From: Streptomyces venezuelae
Lineage (GTDB): Bacteria > Actinomycetota > Actinomycetes > Streptomycetales > Streptomycetaceae
Direction: 5' to 3'
Length of the DNA stretch: 64,000 bases
NCBI RefSeq assembly: GCF_008642275.1
Contig: NZ_CP029189.1
Location: 3,884,501-3,948,500, forward strand
The notes beneath the pieces are model-generated. The model saw only the letters and a program-made list of their open reading frames with translations, did no database searches and had not been told where the DNA came from. The position numbers were made by a program, and so were the translations under genes. Positions 7,526-23,658 of the stretch are shown one piece after another. Within the stretch, counting starts at the first letter, position 1. Every line of letters begins with the position of its first letter.

Positions 7526-10500
7526 GGCGTCTCCAGAAGGGCTGCGGCGGCGGTCCTGACGGCGGTCGTGATCGCGGTGACCAGCTCGGCCGCCAGCTCC
7601 TTCGACGTCGTCGCGGGCTTGTAGCGCAGTTCGAACACCAACTCGTCCCCGGAGGGCACGAGTCCGAGCACGAAACCGGACGACGTGGCCACGACCTGCG
7701 CGCCCAGGACGTCGCCGTCGGCGGCGGTGTACGGCGAGAACACGAGGCCGTCGTCGGGCGCGACGGTGGCGACCTCCTCCTGCCCGACGAGCACCGCCTC
7801 GAACACCGGGCCCAGGTCCGGGTGCCGCCTCTGGAGCTCGGCGAGCACCTCCTCGAAGGGCAGTTCCTGGTTGTCGAAGGCATCGACGCAGACCTCTCGG
7901 GCCTGGCGGCCGACCGCGACCGGGTCCGTGTCGTCCAGCCGCATGCGCAGCACGACGGTGTTGGTGACGAGTCCGACGACCTCGTCCATGCCCGGCTCCA
8001 CGCGGTTGGCGAGCATGGTGGCGATGCGGATGTCTTCCTGGCCGCTCCACGCCCGCAGCGTCGCGGCGTAGGCCCCGAGCACGAGCATGAAGTCGGTCAT
8101 GCCGTGCCGGCGGGCCGCGCTGCGGACCGCCCGCACCTCGTCGGCCGGGAGCGTCGCGACGGTCACCGCGGACCGCAGCTGCTGCACGAACGACGCCTTC
8201 GTGTTCAGTTCCGCGAAGCGGCTGCCGGGGCCGTCGGCGAGCGCGGGGAACGGAGGGTCGAGCCGGTCCAGCCAGAACTCCAGCTGCCGCGCCCCTTCGT
8301 CGGTGGCGAGCCAGGCGGCCCGCTCCTCGGCGAGCGAGGCGCTGCCCCGGGGGACCGGCCGGGGCGCGGGCGCGCCGTCGGCGGCGATCTCCCGGTAGAT
8401 CCGGGCCGCCTCGGACAGCAGCACCGTGAGGGAACGGCCGTCGCACACGATGTGGTGCAGGTTCACGAAGACGACGTGCCGGTCCGTACCGAGCCGGTGC
8501 ACGGCGACACGGACGAGCGGCGCCCGGTCGAGCGGCAGCGCCTCCCGGGCGGCAGCGGCCATGCGCTGCTCGCAGCGACGGGCCGGGTCCTCGTCGGCCG
8601 AGTGGTCCTCGATGTCGATCCTGACCGTGACGTGCGGTTCGACCACCTGGACGGGGCCCTCGCCGGTGTCCTCGAACCGGGTGCGCAGCGCCTCGTGGCG
8701 GGTCGCCAGTTCGGCGAAGGTCCGCTCCAGGACGGCGATGTCCAGCGGGCCGTCGGCGCGCAGCGCGCCCGCCACGGCGAACAGGCCGACCCCGGGCAGC
8801 TGCTGGGCCACGTCCCACATCTGGCGCTGTGCGCGCGAGAGCGGGTGGCGGGTCGCCGACGGGGCGACGGCATGCCCCGTGGACCGCGGCGCCGGGGCGA
8901 CGCCGTCCGCCAGCGTGTCCACCAGGCCCGCGATCGTGGGCCTGGCCATGAAGGCCCGCATCGACAGGGCACCGTGGCGGGCCCGGAGCCGGCTGACCAC
9001 CTGCATGGCGGTGAGCGAGTCCCCGCCCGCGTCGAAGAACGGCGTCTGCGCGTCCACGTCCGTGATGCCGAGGACCTCGGTCCAGATCTCGCGGACGCCG
9101 GCCTCCAGGGCCGCACGGACCGGCTCCGCCGTAGCGGCGGGGACAGCCGCCGGGACAGCCGCCGGGACAGCCGCCGGGACCGGGGCCGGGACCGCTGCCG
9201 GGACCGGACGTACGGGGGTACCGGCGCCACCGGCGGGCGACGGGGCGGCGTCGGCGGCCGGGCCGGACGCCAGGAGGCGTGCCAGGTCGGCGATGCCGGG
9301 CAGCGGGGTCTCGCGGAAGGACCGTCCGGCGTCCTCGACGATCGAGGCGAGCGCCCTGCGGTGCACCTCCGCCGCCAGTGCCAGCGTGCTCTCCGGCAGC
9401 GCCGCGGCGTCGTACTCCATCAACAGCCGCAGCTCGTGGGTGCGGACGTCGACGGTGTAGGCCGAGCTGTACACGTAGTGCGTGGACTCCAGCTCCTGCG
9501 CGTCCAGCAGCTCCAGGCCACCGGCGCCGACCATGCGGCGGGTGTCGTGGTAGTCCGTGAAGTTGAAGCCGGAGTCGAACAGCGGCCCTGCGCCGTACGA
9601 GGCCTGGACGGCGGCGCTGGGGTACCAGCGGTGCCGCATCATCTCCTGCTCCTCCTCGTGGAAGCGCACCGCCAGCTCCGCCCACGACCGCTCGCCCAGC
9701 GCGATCCGCACGGGCAGCTGGTTGAGGAAGAGGCCGAGAACGCGGTCGGCGTCGGAGTCCTCGGGCCGGCAGGCGAACACCATGCTGGTGGTCACCTCGT
9801 CGGAGCCGGTCAGCCAGGACACCACCCGCAGGTGTGCGGCGGAGAGCAGCGCCTTGACCGGCACGCCCAGCCGGGCCGCGACGGCCCGCAGGTCGTCGAG
9901 CCGCCCGGAGAGGTCCACGTGGAACTGCCGCATCACGGGCGTGCCCGATCGCTCCGGCGCGATCAGCCGGGCCGGTCCGGCGGTGCGCCCGGCCCAGAAC
10001 GCGCGGTGCCCGTCATCGGTGAGCGCCGCCCGCTCCAGGGCCACGTAGTCGCCGAAGGCGGTGCGCGGGATCGGCTGCGGCGTCGCCGTGCCCGTGTCGA
10101 GCAGCTCCGTGTACCGGGCGTGCAGGTCCTCGAAGAAGACGTTCACCGACCAGCCGTCGAGGATGGCGTGGTGGTGGGTGAAGATCAACTGATAGTCGGT
10201 GGCGGACGTGGTGAGCGCCACGAGCCGGAACGGGCCGGGCCGGGCCAGGTCGAAGTCCTCGGCGGTCTCGCGCGCCACGACCTGACGGATCCGTTCGTCC
10301 TGGACGTCGGTGTCGAGGCCGGTGAGGTCCTCGAACGTGACCGGCACCTCGACACCGGTGTGCACCCGCTGCAGCGGGCCCAGCGCGTTGGCGAGATCGA
10401 AGCTGGTGCGCAGCACCGGATGGGCGTCGGTGACGGCCTGCGCGGCCGCGCGGAACGCGGCCGGGTCCAGCACGCCACGCACCCGGTAGCTCAGCATGAT

Positions 10501-13500
10501 GTGGTAGACGCGGGCGTCGGGCGCCATCTCCTGGTGGTACATCATCCCCGACTGCAGAGCCGTCATCGGGTAGGCGTCGACGACGTCCGGCGGGAGGACG
10601 ACACCGTCCGGCAGCCCCGAGAACGGCTCGCGCCCCGTCCGCTCCACCACGTCGGTCGTCCGCGGCGCGAGGGCGGCGACCGTCGGCGCGGCGTACACGT
10701 CGCGCACGGTCAGGCCCACACCCCGGTCCTTGGCGAGACTCACCACGCGGATCGCGCGCATCGAGTCGCCGCCGGCGTCGAAGAAGTCGGTGCCGGTGCC
10801 GAGGGACGGGTCCAGGAGCACCTCGCGGAACACGTCCAGCAGCAGGGCCTCGCGCGGGCCGGACGGGGCCGCTTCGCCCTGTCCCGCCGGGGCGGGCCCG
10901 GCCGCCGTGCCGTCGGCCGCGGCGGCGACGACGGCCCGCCGGTCGAGCTTGCCGTTGTTGGTGAGGGGGAGGTCGTCGACCACCACGACGGTGCGCGGAA
11001 CCATGTAGCGGGGCAGCGTCGAGCGGACCGCCGTCAGGAGCTCCGCGGGGTCGGGCGTGGCGCCGGGCTCGGGGACGACGACGGCCACCAGGTGCGCGCC
11101 GCTGTCGTCCGCGGTGACCGCGGCACCGGCCGCGGCGACGCCGGGACGTGCGGAGAACGCCGCCTCGATCTCGGCGAGTTCGACGCGGAAGCCGTTGACC
11201 TGGACCTGCTGGTCGCGGCGGCCGAGGTAGGCGAGGGTCGTGCCGTTGCGCCGGGCGAGGTCGCCGGAGCGGTACATGCGGGCGCCGGGGACGTCGCCGA
11301 AGGGGTCCGGCAGGAACCGCAGGGCGGTCTCCCGCGGTCGGCCGAGGTAGCCGTCGCTGACCTGCGGGCCGCCGACGTAGATCTCGCCGACGCAGCGGTC
11401 GGCGACCGGGACGCCGTTGTCGTCGAGCACGTGCAGAGCGGTGCCGGGCAGCGGCGTGCCGATGTCGGACTCCGCGGTACGGGTGTCCTCGGGCCGCAGC
11501 CGGCGCCACGACGCGTGCACCGTCGTCTCGGTGATCCCGTACATGTTGACGAGCTCGGTGCGGTGTCCGACCTCCTCGTACCAGCGCTCGACCAGGCGCC
11601 GGTCCAGGGCCTCGCCGGCGAACAGCACGTAGCGCATGTGCGCGGTCGACTCGGGGAGCGCGGCGAGCGCGGGCAGCATGACGGTCAGCGCCGAGGGGGT
11701 CTGGCTGAGCACGGTCACCCGCTCGCGGGCGCACAGCTCGGCGAACTCCTCCGGCTCCCACGTCGTCAGCCGCGGCACCACGACGAGCCGGCCGCCGTGC
11801 ACGAGGCAGCCGAACATCTCGTACATCGAGACGTCGAACGAGCAGGCGTGGAAGAGGGTCCAGACGTCGTCGGGGCCGAGGCCGTAGCCGTCGGCCGTCG
11901 CATCGAGCAGGCTCAGCACGTTGTGGTGGGTGACCCGCACGCCCTTGGGCCGGCCGGTGGAGCCGGAGGTGTAGATCACGTACGCGGGGGCGTGCGCGGG
12001 CACGTGGGCGAGCGGCACCTTCACCGGGGCGTCCACGAGTTCGGCGAGGGCGGCCCGTTCCCCGGGCACCGTGGCGTCGTCGGTGATGGTGAGGCGGGCG
12101 CCCGAGTCGGTGAGGATGTCGGTCACGCGCGCGGTCGGCCAGGACTCGTGCAGGACCAGGCTCGCCCCGCCCGAGGCCATGACCCCGATGATGGCGACGA
12201 CGAGGTCCAGGCCGCGCGGCAGCGAGACGGCCACGACGTCCCCGGCGCCGGTCCCGCGAGCACGCAGGGCCCCCGCGGTCGCCTCGATCCGCGCCCACAG
12301 CTCCGCGTAGGTCAGGGCGCCCTCGGGCCCGGTGACGGCGATCGCGTCCGGGCGCGTCCGGGCCATCGCGGCCAGGCGGCCCGTCAGCGACTCGTCGGCG
12401 CGGGGCAGCCGCTGGGGTGCGGCGACCGCGCCCGGCGCGGCGACACCGAAGGTTCCGGCGGCGAGCTCGGCGACCGGGGCGTCCGGCTCGGCGCCGGCGG
12501 CCGTCAGGACGGCGAGGACGGTGTCGGCCACGGCCCGGACGTCCGTGTCGGCCACGACCCGGCGGTCCGCCTCGACGTACAGGGCGAGCGTGTCGCCCTC
12601 GTCACGGACCAGGAAGTTCAGGCCGTACTTGGCGCCGACCTGGGCCACCTCGACGTGATCGATCTCCAGACCGGGGAAGTCGGGAGCGGGCAGGGTGGTG
12701 CCGAGGTCGGTGACGATGACGTTGAACGCCGAACGGGCCGCGGGGACGTCCTCGGGCACGGGCGCATGGCGGACCGCGCCGAGCACCGCCGACCGGGTAC
12801 GGCGCACCAGCTCGGCGAACGGCGCGGGGCCGGCGTCCAGCCGGACCGGCACCATGTCGAGCAACAGGCCGACGACCCGTTCCAGGCCGGTGCGGTCCCG
12901 GCGGGAGACCGGCATGCCGACCACCAGGTCGGTGCGGCCGGTGTAACGGGACAGCGCCACCGCGACCGCGGTGGACACCACGGTGAAGACGCCGGCGCGC
13001 GCCTGTTCGGCGATCCGGCGCACGGCGGCGGTGGTGTCGGCGGGGACGACCACGCGGTGGGCGTGGCCGCGCTCGGTACCGGCGGCGCCGTCGAGCGGCG
13101 GGGGCAGGGGGAGGGCGCTCAGCGACGCGTCGTCGAACGCTTCCCGCCAGTACCGGCGGGAGGCGGCGACGTCGGCGAGCGCGACCCGGTCGGCCTCCCA
13201 GCGGGCGTAGTCGACCACGGCCACGTCGTCACCGGCGGCGGGCGGCCGCCGTCCCGCGACCCGGCTGCCGTAGCAGCGCGCGAGGTCGTCCAGGAGCGGG
13301 CCGAAGGACGTGCCGTCGGCGATCACGTGGTGCAGGACGAAGAAGAAGACGTGGTCCTGCGGCGCGAGACGGAACAGGCGCATCAGCACGGGCGGGGCCG
13401 TGTCCAGGGCCAGCGGCAGGTCGGTGAGGCGCGCGCACTCGGCGAGGCAGGCGTCCAGGCCGTCCGCGTCGGACACGGCCAGCGGGGGCTCCACCGACGG

Positions 13501-13911
13501 CAGGACCAGCTGTCGCGGCTCGCCGTCCGTCACCGGGAAGACGGTGCGCAGCGACGGGTGCCGCTCGTGCAGGTCACGCAGCGCGGTGACGAACGCGTCC
13601 CGGTCGAGGGGGCCGCGCAGGCGCAGCGCCCCGCTCAGGTTGTAAGTGCCGTCCTCGGCGAAGTACGAGGTGGCCCACAGCGACCGCTGCGCGGCGGTCA
13701 GCGGACCGGTGTCCCCGCCGGGCCGCGGGGGCCAGGTCAGCCCCTGGCGCCGGCCGATCAGGCCGACGAGGTCCGCACGGTGCAGCTTCATCTCCGCCAG
13801 CAGCTCCGACGGCAGTTCCTCGCCCGGCGCGCGGTAGCGGAGCCGGTCGTCGGCGAGGGTCAGGGTCACGCCGAGGTCGTCGAGTCGGCGCATCACGTCC
13901 TGTGCGCTCAC
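7522..13911 (-). CDS. NRPS-3: TubC docking - C - A - PCP - C - PCP - C
   Basis: This is a 2129-aa NRPS with start GTG 13911, overlapping the free PCP's stop. Residues 1-55 match a TubC-type N-terminal docking domain. Then come C1 (HHVIADGTS ~196), A (YTSGSTGRPKG ~655), PCP1 (FFDAGGDSMRAI ~1047), C2 (HHHAILDGWS ~1249), PCP2 (FFDAGGDSLTAM ~1627) and C3 (HHIVCDGRS ~1820, C-terminal). There is no A domain between C2 and PCP2, so PCP2 must be loaded in trans. The A-domain code read by hand is D-V-Y-S-L-A-M-V-H(-K); the NMYGITETTVH stretch resembles threonine-type domains, but I do not assign a substrate. A Pro/Ala linker built from 12-base repeats precedes PCP2. The protein ends in a C domain with no thioesterase, so its acceptor must be on another polypeptide. 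Confidence 0.93.
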   Translation of the reverse strand: MSAQDVMRRLDDLGVTLTLADDRLRYRAPGEELPSELLAEMKLHRADLVGLIGRRQGLTWPPRPGGDTGPLTAAQRSLWATSYFAEDGTYNLSGALRLRGPLDRDAFVTALRDLHERHPSLRTVFPVTDGEPRQLVLPSVEPPLAVSDADGLDACLAECARLTDLPLALDTAPPVLMRLFRLAPQDHVFFFVLHHVIADGTSFGPLLDDLARCYGSRVAGRRPPAAGDDVAVVDYARWEADRVALADVAASRRYWREAFDDASLSALPLPPPLDGAAGTERGHAHRVVVPADTTAAVRRIAEQARAGVFTVVSTAVAVALSRYTGRTDLVVGMPVSRRDRTGLERVVGLLLDMVPVRLDAGPAPFAELVRRTRSAVLGAVRHAPVPEDVPAARSAFNVIVTDLGTTLPAPDFPGLEIDHVEVAQVGAKYGLNFLVRDEGDTLALYVEADRRVVADTDVRAVADTVLAVLTAAGAEPDAPVAELAAGTFGVAAPGAVAAPQRLPRADESLTGRLAAMARTRPDAIAVTGPEGALTYAELWARIEATAGALRARGTGAGDVVAVSLPRGLDLVVAIIGVMASGGASLVLHESWPTARVTDILTDSGARLTITDDATVPGERAALAELVDAPVKVPLAHVPAHAPAYVIYTSGSTGRPKGVRVTHHNVLSLLDATADGYGLGPDDVWTLFHACSFDVSMYEMFGCLVHGGRLVVVPRLTTWEPEEFAELCARERVTVLSQTPSALTVMLPALAALPESTAHMRYVLFAGEALDRRLVERWYEEVGHRTELVNMYGITETTVHASWRRLRPEDTRTAESDIGTPLPGTALHVLDDNGVPVADRCVGEIYVGGPQVSDGYLGRPRETALRFLPDPFGDVPGARMYRSGDLARRNGTTLAYLGRRDQQVQVNGFRVELAEIEAAFSARPGVAAAGAAVTADDSGAHLVAVVVPEPGATPDPAELLTAVRSTLPRYMVPRTVVVVDDLPLTNNGKLDRRAVVAAAADGTAAGPAPAGQGEAAPSGPREALLLDVFREVLLDPSLGTGTDFFDAGGDSMRAIRVVSLAKDRGVGLTVRDVYAAPTVAALAPRTTDVVERTGREPFSGLPDGVVLPPDVVDAYPMTALQSGMMYHQEMAPDARVYHIMLSYRVRGVLDPAAFRAAAQAVTDAHPVLRTSFDLANALGPLQRVHTGVEVPVTFEDLTGLDTDVQDERIRQVVARETAEDFDLARPGPFRLVALTTSATDYQLIFTHHHAILDGWSVNVFFEDLHARYTELLDTGTATPQPIPRTAFGDYVALERAALTDDGHRAFWAGRTAGPARLIAPERSGTPVMRQFHVDLSGRLDDLRAVAARLGVPVKALLSAAHLRVVSWLTGSDEVTTSMVFACRPEDSDADRVLGLFLNQLPVRIALGERSWAELAVRFHEEEQEMMRHRWYPSAAVQASYGAGPLFDSGFNFTDYHDTRRMVGAGGLELLDAQELESTHYVYSSAYTVDVRTHELRLLMEYDAAALPESTLALAAEVHRRALASIVEDAGRSFRETPLPGIADLARLLASGPAADAAPSPAGGAGTPVRPVPAAVPAPVPAAVPAAVPAAVPAATAEPVRAALEAGVREIWTEVLGITDVDAQTPFFDAGGDSLTAMQVVSRLRARHGALSMRAFMARPTIAGLVDTLADGVAPAPRSTGHAVAPSATRHPLSRAQRQMWDVAQQLPGVGLFAVAGALRADGPLDIAVLERTFAELATRHEALRTRFEDTGEGPVQVVEPHVTVRIDIEDHSADEDPARRCEQRMAAAAREALPLDRAPLVRVAVHRLGTDRHVVFVNLHHIVCDGRSLTVLLSEAARIYREIAADGAPAPRPVPRGSASLAEERAAWLATDEGARQLEFWLDRLDPPFPALADGPGSRFAELNTKASFVQQLRSAVTVATLPADEVRAVRSAARRHGMTDFMLVLGAYAATLRAWSGQEDIRIATMLANRVEPGMDEVVGLVTNTVVLRMRLDDTDPVAVGRQAREVCVDAFDNQELPFEEVLAELQRRHPDLGPVFEAVLVGQEEVATVAPDDGLVFSPYTAADGDVLGAQVVATSSGFVLGLVPSGDELVFELRYKPATTSKELAAELVTAITTAVRTAAAALLETP
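9140..9199 (-). repeat. in-frame 12-bp tandem repeat encoding a Pro-Ala-Val linker
   Basis: Three perfect copies of GGGACAGCCGCC (9140-9175) are followed by two diverged copies (9176-9199). On the coding strand they give a VPAA-type linker between C2 and PCP2 of NRPS-3. This is probably slippage-driven length variation in a flexible linker. Confidence 0.9.
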
Positions 13912-14177
13912 AGCTCCCCCTCGAAGACGAGCTCGGCCGCGGGGCGGTCGGCGCGCTGGCGGTCCAGCTCGGCGGCGACCTCCTCGATCGTGCCCAGCTC
14001 GAAGAAGTCCTCCAGCGCCAGCTCGACACCGGTCACCTCGGTGAGCCGGTAGAGCACCTGAACGGCCAGCATCGAATGGCCGCCCAGCTCGAAGAAGTCC
14101 TGGTCGACGGCGACCGCGTCCAGTTCCAGCAACTCGCGCCACACCTCGGCGACCTGATCCTGCGTAGACACCTTCAT
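13908..14177 (-). CDS. free-standing peptidyl carrier protein
   Basis: An 89-aa carrier protein with the phosphopantetheine site in DFFELGGHSMLAVQ. I chose ATG 14177, which overlaps the NRPS-2 stop as TGATG and has GAAAGG just upstream; a GTG one codon earlier is possible. It lies between NRPS-2, which ends in a C domain, and NRPS-3, which begins with a docking and a C domain. With the NRPS-2 C-terminal C domain it would form a C/PCP module lacking adenylation, so an A domain must act in trans. The KtzT-A fusion (36416-38596) is the best free A domain in the window. Its position inside the operon suggests an elongation position rather than a side pathway. Confidence 0.9.
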   Translation of the reverse strand: MKVSTQDQVAEVWRELLELDAVAVDQDFFELGGHSMLAVQVLYRLTEVTGVELALEDFFELGTIEEVAAELDRQRADRPAAELVFEGEL

Positions 14178-17100
14178 CACCTTTCGCCGAAAGTCAGTAC
14201 CGCGTCGGGGTCGGCCGCTCCGGCGCGCAGCACGTCGGCCAGCGCCTGCGTCCAGTCCGCGACCGTCGCGGAGTCGAGCGTCTCGGGCCAGAACAGGACC
14301 TCCAGCCGCAGCCGGTCGGTCTCGCCGGAGACGTCGATCATCAAGTCAAGGTCCATCACGGGGTCCGCCAGCTCACGCGGCTCGACGCGGAGGTCCCCGA
14401 TGCGCGTCCCCGTCCGCCACGCGCCCTGGTGCGTGACCTTCACCTGGAACAGCGGGAACCGCCCCGCCTGCCGGGGCGGGTTCACCGCCGCGACCAGCTT
14501 GTGGAAGGGGAGCCGGTCGTGCTCCTGGGCGCCGAGCACCTGTCGCCGGGTCAGGTCGAGCAGGTCACCGAAGGACGGTGCTCCGCCGGGCGCGAGCCGG
14601 ACCGGCAGCTGGTTGACGAACGTGCCGATCAGTTCCTCGCTGCCGGGCCACGACCGGTTCACCGAGTCGATGCCGAGTACCAGGTCGGGGGTCGCGGTCG
14701 CCCCGCGCAGGACGGCGTACGAGGCGGCGAGCACCGCCATGAAGGGGGTCGCGCCGCGGGCCCGGGCCGTCTCCGCGACGGCCTTGGTCTCCTCCTCCGT
14801 GAGGAGGGTGACCACGTGGTCGGTGACGAAGCTGGGCTTGGCCGGCCGTGCCCGGTCGAGCGGCAGGTCGATCGCGCCCGGGGTGCCGGCCAGCTGATCG
14901 GTCCAGTACCGCGTGCACTGCTCGGCGTCCGGGCCCTCCAGCCATGCCCGCTCGGCGGCCACGTACCGGGAGAACGAGGTGCGGGGCGGCGTCACCGAGG
15001 AGTCGCCCGCCAGCTTCCGCTCGTAGTGGTCGGCGATGTCGCGCTTGAGCACCTCCAGGGACCAGCCGTCGGCGACCAGGTGGTGAAGGGCGACGGAGAG
15101 CACGTGGTGGTCGTCCGCTACGCGTGCCAGCCGGGCCCGGGCCAGCGGCGGTTCGGTGGTACGGGCGGAGATCTCGACCCCGTCCGCGGTGCCCGTCTCC
15201 AGGGGGAACGCGGCCTCGGGCCGTACGACGGCCTTCGGGACGCCGCGCTCCTGGGTGAAGACGGTGCGCAGCGGCTCGTGCCGGGCGGCGACCGCGGTCA
15301 GCGCGTGCCGCAGCGCGTCCTCGTCGAGCGGGCCGTGCAGGTCGAGGGAGAGGATCAGCAGGTTGGGAGCCTTCCGGCGGTGCAGCTGCTCGAAGAACCA
15401 CAACCGCTCCTGCCCGGAGGACAGGGCGTCCGCCGTGCGCGGTTCGCCGGTGGCGGCGGCGACCGGCTCCGCGACCTCGACGGCGGCCAGCAGACCCCGT
15501 GCGGTCGGCCGGGACAGGAACGTCCGCAAGGACGTGCCCTCCGCCCCGAACCGGGTGCGGGCACCGGCGACCAGCGTCATCGCGAGGAGCGAGTCGCCGC
15601 CGGCGGCGAAGAAGTCGTCGTCAGGGCCGATCGCGGCCACGCCGAGCGCCTCGGCGACCAGTTCGCGCGCGGCGTCCAGGTCGGCGTCCCGGGTGGCGGG
15701 CGTGGTGGCGGCCGCGGGCCCGTCCTGCGCGCACAGGTCCTCCAGGGCCCGGTGGTCGGCCTTCCCCGAGCTGTTGACCGGCATCCGGTCGAGCACGGTC
15801 ACCTCGTGCGGCACCAGGTAGCGGGGGGCGCCGGCGCGCACGGCGGAGGCCACGTCGGTCGGCGCGTCGAGCGTCACGAAGGCGCACAGCCGGCCGCCGG
15901 TGAACACGCAGGCGGCGGAGCGCACCCCGGGAACCCGCAGCAGCTCGGCCTCCACGTCGCCCAGCTCGACCCGGTGTCCACGGACCTTGACCTGCCGGTC
16001 GCGGCGGCCGTGGAAGTCGATGGTGCCGTCCGCGGTGCGGCTCACCCGGTCGGCGGTGCGGTACAGCCTGGCGCCGGGCGTCCCGGACAGGCCGTCCGGG
16101 ACGAAGGAGAGCGCGGTGCGCACCGGATCGCCGATGTAGCCGCGGCCGACGCCGGCGCCGCCGACGAGCAGTTCGCCCTCGGTCCCGGCCGGTACCTCGG
16201 AGCCGTCCGCGTCCACCACGTACAGGCGGGTGTTGAGCACCTCCCGGCCGATCGACGGCCAGGGACGGGCCGCGCTCTCGGCGGCGGTCACCACGTGGTG
16301 GGTGACGTCGTCGGAGCATTCGGTCGGGCCGTAGGCGTTGACGATCGGGATGTCCGGGCAGTGCTCGTACCAGCGCTGGGCGACCGCCCCGGGGAGGGCC
16401 TCCCCGGTGGCGACGAGGTACCGCAGTGAGGACAGCCCGGCCCGCAGTTCGTCGTCGAGCTGTGCGGTGAGCACGGCGAGGAACGACGGGACGATCTCCA
16501 GCACGGTCACCCCGTGCCGGCGGACCCACGCCACGAGCTCGGCGGGCTCGGAGATGTTGCGGGGCGAGGCCACCGCGGTCCGGCCGCCGACGGTCAGCGC
16601 GATGAGGGTCTGCCACACCGAGATGTCGAAGGACAGCGGCGCGGTGAGGCCGATGACGTCGGCGGGCCCGAGGCCCAGGTCCGCCGTCTTGGCCGCCAGG
16701 TGGTTGTCCATGCCGCCGTCGGCGACCATCGCGCCCTTGGGCGTGCCGGTGGAGCCGGACGTGAAGATCACGTACGCGAGGCCGTCACGCGGCCGGTCCG
16801 CCGCCGTGCCGGGGGCCGGCTCCGGCTCCGGCTCCGACTCCGGCTCCGGCGACTCCGTCCGCGCGGTGGCGACGAGCACGGTCGGTTCCGGGGCCACCCC
16901 GGCGGCGACCTGCGCGGCGAACTCCTCGTGCCCCGGTTCGACGAGCAGGACACGCACGTCGGCGTCGGCACACATCCGGCGGGCGCGCCGCACCGGTACG
17001 CCGGGCTCCACCGGGACGAAGGCCGCGCCGGCGAGCAGTACGCCGAGCATCATGGCGACGTAGCCGGGCCCGCGGTCGGCGACCAGCGCCACCAGGGTCT

Positions 17101-17269
17101 CCCGCCCGGCACCGGCGGACCGCAGCGCCGCCGCGTGCCGGCGGGCCGCCGCGTCCAGTTCCGCGTACCCGAGGGTCAGGCCGTCCGCGACCACGGCGGG
17201 TGCCTCGGGGTGCTCGCGCCGCCACGAGGAGAACCGCGTCAGCACGGGGCTCACGATGGGCTCGGTCAT
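14177..17269 (-). CDS. NRPS-2: A - PCP - C
   Basis: This is a 1030-aa NRPS starting at ATG 17269, two bases after the NRPS-1 stop. Domains: A (FTSGSTGTPKGAM ~175, NAYGPTECSDD), PCP (DDFFAAGGDSLLAM ~558), C (HHLVADGWS ~731). Starting with A and ending with C, it accepts the chain from the C-terminal C domain of NRPS-1 and passes it to a PCP on another protein, most simply the free PCP encoded next. The hand-read code is D-I-W-E-V-T-A-D-D(-K), one residue from the NRPS-1 code, so both probably load the same or very similar residues. The Glu and two Asp in the pocket suit a basic side chain such as 2,4-diaminobutyrate or 2,3-diaminopropionate, both of which the cluster appears able to make. An acidic Glu-Pro repeat lies just before core A3. 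Confidence 0.92.
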   Translation of the reverse strand: MTEPIVSPVLTRFSSWRREHPEAPAVVADGLTLGYAELDAAARRHAAALRSAGAGRETLVALVADRGPGYVAMMLGVLLAGAAFVPVEPGVPVRRARRMCADADVRVLLVEPGHEEFAAQVAAGVAPEPTVLVATARTESPEPESEPEPEPAPGTAADRPRDGLAYVIFTSGSTGTPKGAMVADGGMDNHLAAKTADLGLGPADVIGLTAPLSFDISVWQTLIALTVGGRTAVASPRNISEPAELVAWVRRHGVTVLEIVPSFLAVLTAQLDDELRAGLSSLRYLVATGEALPGAVAQRWYEHCPDIPIVNAYGPTECSDDVTHHVVTAAESAARPWPSIGREVLNTRLYVVDADGSEVPAGTEGELLVGGAGVGRGYIGDPVRTALSFVPDGLSGTPGARLYRTADRVSRTADGTIDFHGRRDRQVKVRGHRVELGDVEAELLRVPGVRSAACVFTGGRLCAFVTLDAPTDVASAVRAGAPRYLVPHEVTVLDRMPVNSSGKADHRALEDLCAQDGPAAATTPATRDADLDAARELVAEALGVAAIGPDDDFFAAGGDSLLAMTLVAGARTRFGAEGTSLRTFLSRPTARGLLAAVEVAEPVAAATGEPRTADALSSGQERLWFFEQLHRRKAPNLLILSLDLHGPLDEDALRHALTAVAARHEPLRTVFTQERGVPKAVVRPEAAFPLETGTADGVEISARTTEPPLARARLARVADDHHVLSVALHHLVADGWSLEVLKRDIADHYERKLAGDSSVTPPRTSFSRYVAAERAWLEGPDAEQCTRYWTDQLAGTPGAIDLPLDRARPAKPSFVTDHVVTLLTEEETKAVAETARARGATPFMAVLAASYAVLRGATATPDLVLGIDSVNRSWPGSEELIGTFVNQLPVRLAPGGAPSFGDLLDLTRRQVLGAQEHDRLPFHKLVAAVNPPRQAGRFPLFQVKVTHQGAWRTGTRIGDLRVEPRELADPVMDLDLMIDVSGETDRLRLEVLFWPETLDSATVADWTQALADVLRAGAADPDAVLTFGER
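16818..16847 (-). repeat. hexanucleotide repeat encoding an EP/ES run in the NRPS-2 A domain
   Basis: GGCTCC occurs three times, then GACTCC, then GGCTCC. It encodes part of an EPESEPEPEP loop before the A3 core. This is a low-complexity insertion in a loop and is not expected to affect the active site. Confidence 0.85.
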
Positions 17270-17271
17270 GA

Positions 17272-23654
<6,383 letters not shown>

Positions 23655-23658
<4 letters not shown>

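Noticed and set aside
9140..9199. CRISPR-like or regulatory repeat array
   Set aside because: The 12-base units are contiguous with no spacers, in frame, and encode a Pro-Ala linker inside NRPS-3.
5216..9685. A continuous minus-strand frame covering the acylase and part of NRPS-3
   Set aside because: The upstream part is antisense-like Arg/Gly-rich text in another frame of NRPS-3. The real acylase start is GTG 7525, which overlaps the NRPS-3 stop; the two are not fused.
7243..14052. Very long plus-strand open frame opposite NRPS-3 (also 2077-4344, 17821-23829 and 50224-53562)
   Set aside because: These are mirror frames typical of GC-rich coding DNA. They are rich in Arg, Gly, His and Gln, have no domain motifs and lie exactly opposite genes with clear domains.
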